A stretch of DNA of 63,361 nucleotides, from assembly GCA_009840165.1 (NCBI GenBank), contig VXOG01000108.1, forward strand, positions 1 through 63,361, in the 5' to 3' direction. The position numbers were made by a program, and so were the translations under genes. Position 1 is the stretch's first letter; every line of letters starts with the position of its first letter. The notes beneath the pieces were generated by a model. That model made no database searches and was not told the origin of the DNA. It saw nothing but the letters and a program-made list of their open reading frames with translations. Below are positions 1 through 7,800 of the stretch, piece after piece. Origin of the DNA: Chloroflexota bacterium (GTDB taxonomy: Bacteria > Chloroflexota > Dehalococcoidia > Lucifugimonadales > UBA3495).

Positions 1-37
1 GGAAATCTTACCCTACGGGCCAAAGGCAGCATCATGC

Positions 38-43
38 TATAAT
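38..43 (+). promoter_or_regulatory. extended -10 promoter of tRNA-Ser
   Basis: A perfect TATAAT with a TG one base upstream (TGCTATAAT) lies 41 bases before the tRNA. There is no clear -35 box, which fits an extended -10 promoter. The assignment rests on position and motif only. Confidence 0.55.
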
Positions 44-84
44 ACCTTGCCCTTGCGCCGGCGCGACTCACCGGCGCGTTGTGC

Positions 85-171
85 GGAGAGGTGCCAGAGT
101 GGACGAATGGGCGCGACTGGAAATCGCGTAGGGGTTAACGCCTCTCGCGGGTTCGAATCCCGCCCTCTCCG
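85..171 (+). tRNA. tRNA-Ser(GGA)
   Basis: A class II tRNA. The acceptor stem GGAGAGG (85-91) pairs with CCTCTCC (164-170), followed by discriminator G171 and an encoded CCA at 172-174. The anticodon stem CGCGA/TCGCG encloses loop CTGGAAA, so the anticodon is GGA (serine). A long variable arm precedes the T arm GCGGGTTCGAATCCCGC. A protein-like reading frame on the opposite strand with AGFEPARG is only the tRNA read backwards. Confidence 0.97.
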
Positions 172-415
172 CCATTTGTTCTAAATCAGGAGATTCGAGT
201 AGGAAGCAACTAACGGTCACTGGCTCTACAGCCGAATGACCGGCCCGGCGTGCAGATTTACGCCTAATTCGACGGAACAAGACGGAATCGAACCTCACTC
301 CTGGCAGAAGGGCATTCCCGACGACGGCGCAAAGCTGTAAAGCGCCGGGAGTTTCTCGCATATTCACTACAGGTTCCCCCGCACGACTGACGGGAGATCC
401 CCTTCTGTAGCTGGA

Positions 416-1261
416 TCACCAACCCCGCAGGAAGTTGAGCACGTGGGCGGTGTACTCTGCGGGCTTCTCGAAAGGCGGCCAATGTCCGCAGTTGTTCAGC
501 ACCACCAGGCGGGAGTCGGCCAGGTTGTTGAGGGCGGCGATGCCGATCTCGAAGACGCACATCCGGTCATAGCGGCCCCAGATGATCAGGCTGGGCGCGG
601 TGATGTTGGGCAGGTCCACCCCGTGGTCATAGGGTACGCTCACCGACTTTGTGTCGGCCTCGATGTGGTCAGGGTTGCCGGTGTAGTGGCTGTGGATGTA
701 GTCCACCAGTTCATCGGTCACCAGCGCGTCGTCGTCGATGTGAGTGCGCAGGTAGCGGCGCACGTTGTCGCGGGTGGGGTTGTCGCGCGTCTCCCGGGTG
801 ATCAGGCTGCCCTCCGACGGGCGGTTGCCCATGAGGTACAGGTCGCCGCCGGTGCGGATGTGACAGGCGCCGAACGCCAGCTTGTTGACCCGTTGAGGCT
901 CCTTCATCGCCAGTACCATCGCCGATTGACCGCCCTGGGAGTTGCCCACCAGGTGCGCTTTCTCGATGCCCAGCGCGTCCATCAATCCCAGGGCGGTGCG
1001 CGCCTGGAGGTTGTGCAGCGGCTCGTTGTACACCACCGGCCCGGTGCGCCCGAAGTTGGGCAGATCCATGACGATGCAGCGATAACGCTCGGCGAATGCG
1101 GGCAGCACCTTGTGAAACGTGATCCAGCCGGTGGTCCCGATGCCGTAGGAATGCAGCATCACCACCGGCTCGCCGTCGCCAACATCGTGGTAGTGGACGG
1201 GCATGTCGCCCACCATAATGGTCCGGCTGGTGGATTCTTCGGTGAAAGCGGCGGTGGTCAT
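416..1261 (-). CDS. alpha/beta hydrolase (MhpC/BphD-like)
   Basis: A 281-residue alpha/beta-hydrolase-fold enzyme. The oxyanion segment HSYG is at 37-40 and the nucleophile elbow GNSQGG puts the catalytic serine at 108. The other triad members are probably Asp232 (in WGRYDRM) and His260 (in CGHWPPFEKP). The fold and motif spacing match meta-cleavage-product hydrolases that split C-C bonds in aromatic degradation. It is divergent from the Rieske dioxygenase at 1379, which supports an aromatic catabolism role. The start chosen is MTTAAF; the open frame runs upstream only because of GC-rich antisense to the dioxygenase. The exact substrate cannot be read from sequence; an esterase or haloperoxidase-like role is possible. 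Confidence 0.88.
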   Translation of the reverse strand: MTTAAFTEESTSRTIMVGDMPVHYHDVGDGEPVVMLHSYGIGTTGWITFHKVLPAFAERYRCIVMDLPNFGRTGPVVYNEPLHNLQARTALGLMDALGIEKAHLVGNSQGGQSAMVLAMKEPQRVNKLAFGACHIRTGGDLYLMGNRPSEGSLITRETRDNPTRDNVRRYLRTHIDDDALVTDELVDYIHSHYTGNPDHIEADTKSVSVPYDHGVDLPNITAPSLIIWGRYDRMCVFEIGIAALNNLADSRLVVLNNCGHWPPFEKPAEYTAHVLNFLRGW

Positions 1262-1378
1262 ATAACACCTCGACAATGTCGATGGACTCGCCTGTACTCT
1301 ACCGCATGGATGGACAGGATGCACCGGATGGATGATACTGTCGGAGAAGCTCCGATACGACATCAACGGGGGTGTGCG

Positions 1379-2719
1379 ATGGTTGCCCTTGGCCGCAAGC
1401 GCCGGATAATCGACCTCGAAACCGGACAGCTGGACCGGCGTATCTTCGTTGACCCGGACATCTACGCCGAGGAGCAGGAGAAGGTATTCGGGCGCGCCTG
1501 GCTGATGATCGGCCACGAATCGCTGGTGCCCAACATCAACGACTTCTTCCACACCTACATGGGCGAGGAACCGGTCATCCTGTGCCGGGATGGGCGCGGG
1601 AATCTGCGCGCGTTCCTTAACATGTGCCGCCACCGGGGCAACCGCATCGTGCGCACCGACGTGGGCAACGCGCGCAACTTCGCCTGCGCCTACCACGGCT
1701 GGACTTTCTCCAACGAGGGCGCGCTGGAGCACGTTCCGGGAGACGAGGAGGCCTACTACGGCGCTCTCGACCGCGACTGCCTGGGCCTGGTGGAGGCGCG
1801 GCTGGACACCTACGCCGGCATCGTCTTCGCCACTTGGGACCGCAGCGCCCCCAGCCTGGACGACTACCTGGGCGACGCCCGCTGGCTGCTGGACGTCTCG
1901 TTCAACCGGCTGGACAACGGCACCGAGGCCATCGGCCCCATCAAGTGGATCGAGCCGCTGAACTGGAAGACCGCGGTGGACAATTGCTCCGACAACTACC
2001 ACGTGCCGACCACCCACATCTCCACCATCATCGTGCAGGGACGGCATCGCGGCGTCCCGCGCCTGACCCACGAGCAGCAGTTCCAGTCGGACAACAAGCA
2101 CCTGTTCGTCAACGGCCACTCCCTGACCATGCGGTTCCTGGAGCGCGCCGACCAGGCCCGACAGACCCACGGCGTCACCGCCGAGAACCTCGCGGCCTTC
2201 GAGGAATACTACCGGGCGACGCTGCCCGAGGCCGAGCGGCGGCTGGGCAGCCTGCGCACCCGGCTGCACCTGGGCAACCACAGCCTGTTCCCCAACGGCG
2301 TCCTGGGATTGCGTCTGGCCCACCCCCGGGGGCCGCTGGAAACTGAGTTCTGGCACTTCGTCGTGCTGGAGAAGGATATGCCCGACGAGTTGAAGACTGC
2401 CCTGCGTCGGGGCAGCGCCAACTACAATGGCGTCAACGGTATCTTCGAGCAGGACGACATGGACAACTGGCGCGGCGTTACCCAATCGGCGCTGACTCCG
2501 ATGGGCCGCAAGTACACCCAGGACCTCTCCATGGGCGTCGGCCATGATCGTTGCCATCCCGATTACCCGGGCATCGTTGCCGACCGGTACACCTCCGAAA
2601 GCAACCAGCGCCTCTTCTACCGCCGCTGGGAGCAGTTCATGAACGCCGAAAATTGGGAGGACATCCCCCTGGAACCCAAGGCGATGAACTACGAGGGCAC
2701 CGCCACGCTGCGAGGTTAG
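1379..2719 (+). CDS. Rieske ring-hydroxylating dioxygenase, alpha subunit
   Basis: A 446-residue oxygenase large subunit. The Rieske [2Fe-2S] ligands are C83-x-H85 and C103-x2-H106. The mononuclear iron site is the D-x2-H-x4-H motif with His208 and His213, and a third acidic ligand is probably the Asp near 360 (EQDDMDNW). Such enzymes add O2 to aromatic or related hydrophobic rings using electrons from a reductase/ferredoxin, which is not in this window. The start ATG follows a GGGGG tract at a suitable distance. The frame stays open upstream over the antisense of the hydrolase, but that part has no homology signal. The beta subunit follows after a 138-base gap that holds a palindromic repeat. 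Confidence 0.94.
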   Translation: MVALGRKRRIIDLETGQLDRRIFVDPDIYAEEQEKVFGRAWLMIGHESLVPNINDFFHTYMGEEPVILCRDGRGNLRAFLNMCRHRGNRIVRTDVGNARNFACAYHGWTFSNEGALEHVPGDEEAYYGALDRDCLGLVEARLDTYAGIVFATWDRSAPSLDDYLGDARWLLDVSFNRLDNGTEAIGPIKWIEPLNWKTAVDNCSDNYHVPTTHISTIIVQGRHRGVPRLTHEQQFQSDNKHLFVNGHSLTMRFLERADQARQTHGVTAENLAAFEEYYRATLPEAERRLGSLRTRLHLGNHSLFPNGVLGLRLAHPRGPLETEFWHFVVLEKDMPDELKTALRRGSANYNGVNGIFEQDDMDNWRGVTQSALTPMGRKYTQDLSMGVGHDRCHPDYPGIVADRYTSESNQRLFYRRWEQFMNAENWEDIPLEPKAMNYEGTATLRG

Positions 2720-2744
2720 GGGAACATCCGCACTCGGTTAGGGG

Positions 2745-2850
2745 ATTGTCAGCATCTGGATTTCAGGATTGGCAGGATTGGATCCATCTGTCTGCATAAC
2801 CTTTCCAATCCTGTAAATCTTCTAATCCGGCAAATCCTGATTCTGACAAT
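2745..2850. repeat. 106-bp imperfect palindrome between dioxygenase subunits
   Basis: The outer ends ATTGTCAG (2745-2752) and CTGACAAT (2843-2850) are exact inverted repeats. The inner arms carry repeated GGATT/AATCC words (CAGGATTGG on the left, CCAATCCTG on the right), so most of the element can fold back. It ends eight bases before the beta-subunit start. It resembles short dispersed palindromes seen in many bacteria. No second copy is obvious in this window. Confidence 0.7.
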
Positions 2851-2857
2851 TTCGAGA

Positions 2858-3397
2858 ATGGCGATGGCTACCGAAACACACACCGCAACGGTTTCGCGAA
2901 TGGAACTCTGGCACGAGCTGATGGAGTTCTACATCCGGGAGGCATGGCTGCTGGACGAGCGACGGTTCCGGGAGTGGCTGGACCTGTTCACCGAGGACGT
3001 GTTCTATTTCATGCCCCGCCGGCTCAACGTGCACCGCCACGAGACCGACCGTGAACTCACGCCCGTGGGCGACCTGGCCATCTTCGAGGACGACAAGACC
3101 TACCTGACCATGCGCGTGGAACGATTGGAGACCGGCATGGCATGGGGCGAGGACCCGCCGTCGCGTACCCGCCACATCGTGGGCAATCTTGTCGTCGAGC
3201 CGCAGTCCGACGGCGAGGTTCGGGCGAAGACCGCGTTCCTCCTCTACCGTTCCCACCACGAAACCGAGGAAAACCTGTTCGCCGGCTACCGCGAGGACCT
3301 GCTGCGTCCGGCGGACGGCGGCTGGAAGATCGCCCGTCGCACCATTGTCCTGGACAGCAACGCCATCCTGGCCAAGAACCTGAGCGTCTTCTTCTAG
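2858..3397 (+). CDS. ring-hydroxylating dioxygenase, beta subunit
   Basis: A 179-residue protein of the SnoaL/NTF2-like small subunit family that holds the alpha3beta3 oxygenase together. It has the usual N-terminal helical segment (ELWHELMEFYIREAWLLDERRF), the WLDLFTEDVFYFMP strand-turn region, and a C-terminal sheet ending in the LDSNAILAKNLSVFF type of tail. Length is normal for the family. The start is uncertain by two codons: ATG 2858 or ATG 2864, both weakly preceded by purines inside or just after the palindromic repeat. It is surely the partner of the alpha subunit at 1379. Confidence 0.92.
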   Translation: MAMATETHTATVSRMELWHELMEFYIREAWLLDERRFREWLDLFTEDVFYFMPRRLNVHRHETDRELTPVGDLAIFEDDKTYLTMRVERLETGMAWGEDPPSRTRHIVGNLVVEPQSDGEVRAKTAFLLYRSHHETEENLFAGYREDLLRPADGGWKIARRTIVLDSNAILAKNLSVFF

Positions 3398-3459
3398 CTC
3401 AGCGCCATCTACCCCAAGCCTGACCCGTTGTTCCCTCACTGGCTGGATGGAGGCAACTG

Positions 3460-6400
3460 ATGCTCTCATCTTCTACTAATGCAAATGGCGCGACCGACTT
3501 CTCCGACTTGGTCCGTATATTCGCTGATGGCGTTGCCCTGAATTTTAGTCAGCATATTGCCGCGCAACCCGAAGACCAATTGAAAGCCCATGTTGGCCAA
3601 TTATTGAAGAGCGTCGGGGATTTGAATGGTCTGGTAGTGAACTGGCGCACGGAGGTTCAGGCCGATGATGTTGACGGACGCCCCGACATAGGCGTGACCA
3701 CTGATAACCTGCTGACCGGCCACGTGGAACTCAAGAGCCCCGGGACCGGCGCCCGTCCTGAGCATTTCAAAGGACACAACAAAGACCAGTGGCTGCGGTT
3801 CAAGGCGCTGCCAAATCTCATCTACACTGATGGCTCGGAGTGGAGCCTGTATCGATCAAGTAAGTTGCAAGCGAGGGTCAGGATAGCCGACGACATCAGC
3901 GATGGAGGCGGCAAAGGGTTGGATTCGTCGTCTCTCGTTGAACACCACAATCTGCTGCGGGATTTCCTGCTTTGGGATCCTGTAGTTCCGGGAACAGCGC
4001 AAGGGCTGGCGGAATACTTGGCTCCTCTCGCCCGGGTCTTGCGGGACGAGGTGCAATCGGCGTTAGCCAATACGGATAGCCCCTTGCACAGGCTCGCTGC
4101 GGAGTGGAGCGGACTGCTGTTCCCGGAGGGCGATAAAGCGCAATTCGCCGACGCCTATGCCCAGACTTTGACCTATGCGTTGCTACTGGCCCGGTTTGAA
4201 GGCGCGGAAAGCCTGCGCCCAGCGCTAGCCGTCGATACATTGGAGCGCGAGCACGGATTGCTTGCCGAGGCGTTGCAACTGTTGGAAGCCGGCCCGGTGC
4301 GGGACGCCCTGAAAATGCCCATCGAACTTCTCGAACGAGCTATCGGTGCGGTGGACTCGGCCAGGATCAGTGGGGCGGGCGATCCGTGGCTTTATTTCTA
4401 CGAGCAATTCCTCGGGGCCTATGATCCAAAACTCCGCAACGACCGGGGAGTGTATTACACTCCCGTGGAGGTAGTGCGGGCCCAGGTCAGGTTGGCTGGC
4501 AATCTGCTCAGCGACCGCTTCGGAAAGGAGCTGGGCTATGCAGCAGACGATGTCGTCGTGCTGGATCCCGCGGTCGGAACAGGTACCTATCCCCTGGCGG
4601 TTCTTGACCACGCCACCGAGGTCGTAGCTGACCGGCTGGGACCCGGAGCGGTTACGGAGAAACTGCGCGAACTGGCCAACCGCCTTTACGCCTTTGAAAT
4701 CCTGGTAGGGCCGTATTCCGTTGCCCACTTGCGGCTGTCGCAAAGGCTGAAAGAGGCCGGTATCGAGGACACAGTACCCAAGGTGTACCTCACCGACACC
4801 CTCGACTCTCCGTATCAAATGTCCGAATTTACGGCGAGCATGTTGCAGGCACATATCACGGAACAACGCTCTCGAGCCCAACAGGTTAAGAAAGACACCC
4901 GAGTGTTCGTCTGCTTAGGAAACCCTCCGTATGATCGGGACTTACGTGACCCTAGCGAAGCCACAGGTCCACGCCGAAAGGGCGGTTGGGTACGGTTCGG
5001 GGATGTCGGAGACGATACAACGAAGCCAATTTTCGAGGACTTTGTTGCACCGGTTCGCGAAGCAGGAGACGGGGTCCACCTGAAACCCATATACAACGAC
5101 TATGTTTACTTCTGGCGGTGGGCTTTATGGAAGGTTCTTGATTCTACAAGCGAAGCGGGCATCATAACCTTCATCACCGCATCGTCTTATCTGCGTGGGC
5201 CTGGTTTTGCGGGAATGCGTAGCAAGATGCGGGAAACGTTCGACGAGTTATGGATCTTGGACCTTGGAGGGGATAGTCAGGGGACTCGGAAGTCAGAAAA
5301 CGTGTTTGCCATCCAAATCCCTGTGGCCATCGCCATTGGAGTTCGAAACGGGCCACCCAACCCTGCGACGCCCGCACACGTAATGTGGACACGCATCGAG
5401 GGAACGGAACAACAAAAACTTACGGTACTTGCCGACGCTCGGTGTTTAGGAGATTTGACGTGGCGCAAATGCGGGCAAGGATGGAGGGACCCTTTCCAAC
5501 CTGTGGGTGTTGGGGATTATTTTGATTGGCCGAAAGTAACAGACGTATTCCCGTGGCAACACACTGGATCTGTGCTGTACAGAAATTGGCCTATTGGCGA
5601 GACCCGGGATGTGCTGCGCGAACGCTGGCGAAATCTCCTAGAGTGGCAGGGTAGCGACCGGAGGGCCGCGTTCAGAGAGACACGCGATCGGAAAATAGAA
5701 AAGCGGTATCCTGCCCTCACGGGTGCGCATGAAAGGCAGCCCTCGATTGCGACACTAGAACCTAACGCGCAGGTTCCTCCTATCGAACCATATTCATTCC
5801 GGGCATTCGACCGGCAATGGGTAATCGCCGACTCCCGTGTTGGGGACTATATGCGCCCCGATCTTTGGCAAGGACAAGGACCCCGACAGGTATACATGGT
5901 AGGGATGTTGGTTCAAGTGCTAGGTGCGGGACCAGCGATGGTAGCCTGCGCGGACGTTCCTGATCAGCACTATTTTCGAGGATCGTTTGGCGATCGCGGT
6001 GTCATACCTCTCTGGAGGGACGCTGACGCTTCGGAGCCGAATGTAACCAAAGGGATCCTCGAAACGATGAGTTCGGTTCTTGGAGTGAAAGTCCCACCGC
6101 AAAGCCTATTTGCCTATGCCTACGGGATCCTGGCACAGCCTCCCTATGTTGAACGCTTCTGGGATGAATTGGAACAGCCCCCGCCGCATCTGCCGATCAC
6201 CAAAGATCCAGAGCTTTTCCAGCGTGTGGCCGACCACGGCGCCAGGCTTCTTTACCTGCACACTTACGGCGACCGATTTGTCGGGGCGGACGATGACGGG
6301 ACGGTTCCGCAAGGCAGCGCCCGTTGCGCGGTGGGCGTGTCGTCAAGGGTGCTGCCCAACGATTTCAAGTACGATCCGGACACTGAAATTCTCTCCGTAG

Positions 6401-6756
6401 GAGATGGGAAGTTTGGCCCGGTGTGCCGTGAGGTCTGGGAATACTCGGTATCCGGCTACCAGGCGGTCAAGTCGTGGCTGGATCGTCGCAAGTTGAAGCG
6501 ATCCGGTAGAAAGTCGTCGTTATTGGATGACATCAGGCCGGAACGATGGGAGTTCACCGAGGAGTTGCTGAAACTGCTTTGGGTGATCGAGGCTACTCTC
6601 AACCTTCAGCCGGCAGGCGCGGATTTGCTGGACGAAGTATGCGCCTCGGAATTATTCCAGAGTGATGAACTGCCAAGTCCGTCGGACGAAGAGCGCAAGC
6701 CGCCGAAAAACATCCCGGCAGTCGGAGAGCAAGGAGAACTGCTTGCCGGGGAATAG
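3460..6756 (+). CDS. single-chain nuclease/N6-adenine DNA methyltransferase (R-M-like), copy 1
   Basis: A 1,098-residue protein. The N-terminus carries a PD-(D/E)XK nuclease-like signature (GRPDIGV near residue 75, then HVELKS near 90). The methyltransferase has SAM motif I DPAVGTGTYPL near 368-379 and catalytic motif IV NPPY near 488. The helical stretch YDPKLRNDRGVYYTPVEVV before motif I is typical of this class. The C-terminal about 500 residues would be target recognition. It has no helicase motif, so it resembles type IIG/IIL or truncated type ISP enzymes that cut and methylate with one chain. Copies 2 and 3 lie at 29519 and 61044. There is no separate specificity or restriction gene beside it. 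Its middle and 3' part look less GC-rich than the flanking metabolic genes, which may reflect transfer. Confidence 0.88.
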   Translation: MLSSSTNANGATDFSDLVRIFADGVALNFSQHIAAQPEDQLKAHVGQLLKSVGDLNGLVVNWRTEVQADDVDGRPDIGVTTDNLLTGHVELKSPGTGARPEHFKGHNKDQWLRFKALPNLIYTDGSEWSLYRSSKLQARVRIADDISDGGGKGLDSSSLVEHHNLLRDFLLWDPVVPGTAQGLAEYLAPLARVLRDEVQSALANTDSPLHRLAAEWSGLLFPEGDKAQFADAYAQTLTYALLLARFEGAESLRPALAVDTLEREHGLLAEALQLLEAGPVRDALKMPIELLERAIGAVDSARISGAGDPWLYFYEQFLGAYDPKLRNDRGVYYTPVEVVRAQVRLAGNLLSDRFGKELGYAADDVVVLDPAVGTGTYPLAVLDHATEVVADRLGPGAVTEKLRELANRLYAFEILVGPYSVAHLRLSQRLKEAGIEDTVPKVYLTDTLDSPYQMSEFTASMLQAHITEQRSRAQQVKKDTRVFVCLGNPPYDRDLRDPSEATGPRRKGGWVRFGDVGDDTTKPIFEDFVAPVREAGDGVHLKPIYNDYVYFWRWALWKVLDSTSEAGIITFITASSYLRGPGFAGMRSKMRETFDELWILDLGGDSQGTRKSENVFAIQIPVAIAIGVRNGPPNPATPAHVMWTRIEGTEQQKLTVLADARCLGDLTWRKCGQGWRDPFQPVGVGDYFDWPKVTDVFPWQHTGSVLYRNWPIGETRDVLRERWRNLLEWQGSDRRAAFRETRDRKIEKRYPALTGAHERQPSIATLEPNAQVPPIEPYSFRAFDRQWVIADSRVGDYMRPDLWQGQGPRQVYMVGMLVQVLGAGPAMVACADVPDQHYFRGSFGDRGVIPLWRDADASEPNVTKGILETMSSVLGVKVPPQSLFAYAYGILAQPPYVERFWDELEQPPPHLPITKDPELFQRVADHGARLLYLHTYGDRFVGADDDGTVPQGSARCAVGVSSRVLPNDFKYDPDTEILSVGDGKFGPVCREVWEYSVSGYQAVKSWLDRRKLKRSGRKSSLLDDIRPERWEFTEELLKLLWVIEATLNLQPAGADLLDEVCASELFQSDELPSPSDEERKPPKNIPAVGEQGELLAGE

Positions 6757-6875
6757 CCTGGAAGGCCACCGATCCACATACTAACGCCGACTGTCTGTTC
6801 AGGAGCCGCGACCGTTGCGTCCGGTCGGAGTTGGGAAGGCGCAGTTGGCCATACCGACGGCTCTTTCCGAAACTC

Positions 6876-7733
6876 TCAGCAGGCTGGCGGATCGCCAACG
6901 GCGGTAAGGGATGCGCTCATATCCCACAGCCGGGCAGCCAGTTCTGTATCGTAGCTGATGCTGGAAGACGGCACTGGGCGACAGTCCACAAAATACTTGC
7001 CGGTAACACTCTCCACTTCGGGCGATATGGCCAAATACACCGGCGTCTCCGCTCCCTTCTCTGGAGCAATGCCGCGAACTCCAATAAAGAAATTGACCAC
7101 GCGGCCCAGCAACCCGTTGTTGCGGGCGATGTTGGTACGCACCAAACCGGGATGTAGGGCATTTACCGTGATACTCTCGCCTTCCAGACGCCGCGCCAGT
7201 TCGTAGGTGAACAGGATGTTGCAGAGCTTGGAACGTTTATAGGCTGGATATCCCCCACTATCGGAAGGATCAGGCAGGTCTTCCAGCCGGAACTTGCCTG
7301 GCGATTCATGGGCGCAAGAGGCCACATTGATGATTCGGGCCCGAGGAGCTTTCCGCAGATGTTCGAGCAGCAGGTTGGTCAACAGGAAGTAGTTCAGGTG
7401 GTTCAGCGCGAAGGTCATCTCAATACCCTCAATGCTGCGATTGTCAGACAAGAAGATGGCTCCGGCATTGTTCAGCAGCACGTCCAGATGCGGCAGAAGT
7501 TCCATCGCCTCGGCGGCGACGCGGCGAACTTCACGTTGGGAGGAAAGGTCGGCCAACAGGTGCTCAACTGCTGGGTTGTCCGTATCGGCGATGATCTGCT
7601 GCATTGCGGCTTCGGTTTTAGCGAAGTTGCGGCCTACGATGACTACCCTGGCGCCCATGCGGGCCAGTTGGCGGGAGACCGCATAGCCGATGCCATCGCT
7701 GCCGCCGGTTATGAGACAAATTTTGCCTTGCAT
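6876..7733 (-). CDS. short-chain dehydrogenase/reductase (retinol-dehydrogenase-like)
   Basis: A 285-residue classical SDR. The nucleotide-binding motif TGGSDGIG is at 9-16, NNAG at 88-91, the catalytic serine near 139 (NVASC), and Tyr165-x3-Lys169 (YKRSK). Arg35 after the second strand suggests NADP(H). The HPGLVRTN segment is typical of the retinol dehydrogenase/WW-oxidoreductase-like branch. It lies 67 bases downstream of the fused CoA-transferase gene on the same strand, so the two may be cotranscribed. The substrate is unknown. Confidence 0.9.
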   Translation of the reverse strand: MQGKICLITGGSDGIGYAVSRQLARMGARVVIVGRNFAKTEAAMQQIIADTDNPAVEHLLADLSSQREVRRVAAEAMELLPHLDVLLNNAGAIFLSDNRSIEGIEMTFALNHLNYFLLTNLLLEHLRKAPRARIINVASCAHESPGKFRLEDLPDPSDSGGYPAYKRSKLCNILFTYELARRLEGESITVNALHPGLVRTNIARNNGLLGRVVNFFIGVRGIAPEKGAETPVYLAISPEVESVTGKYFVDCRPVPSSSISYDTELAARLWDMSASLTAVGDPPAC

Positions 7734-7800
7734 CAGATTATCGATAGGAAATAATACCCTTAGCCATCGTTTGTAGGGAACCGAACGGAAGGCAGGAATT

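Noticed and set aside
68-367. 99-codon minus-strand frame over tRNA-Ser
   Set aside because: Also a tRNA shadow (AGFEPARG).
175-415. Possible small RNA or gene between tRNA-Ser and the hydrolase
   Set aside because: No coding pattern, terminator or known RNA motif was visible.
443-1378. Long open extension upstream of the Rieske alpha subunit, antisense to the hydrolase
   Set aside because: It is the antisense of a well-conserved hydrolase; Val/His/Gly-rich filler typical of GC-rich shadow frames, with no motif.
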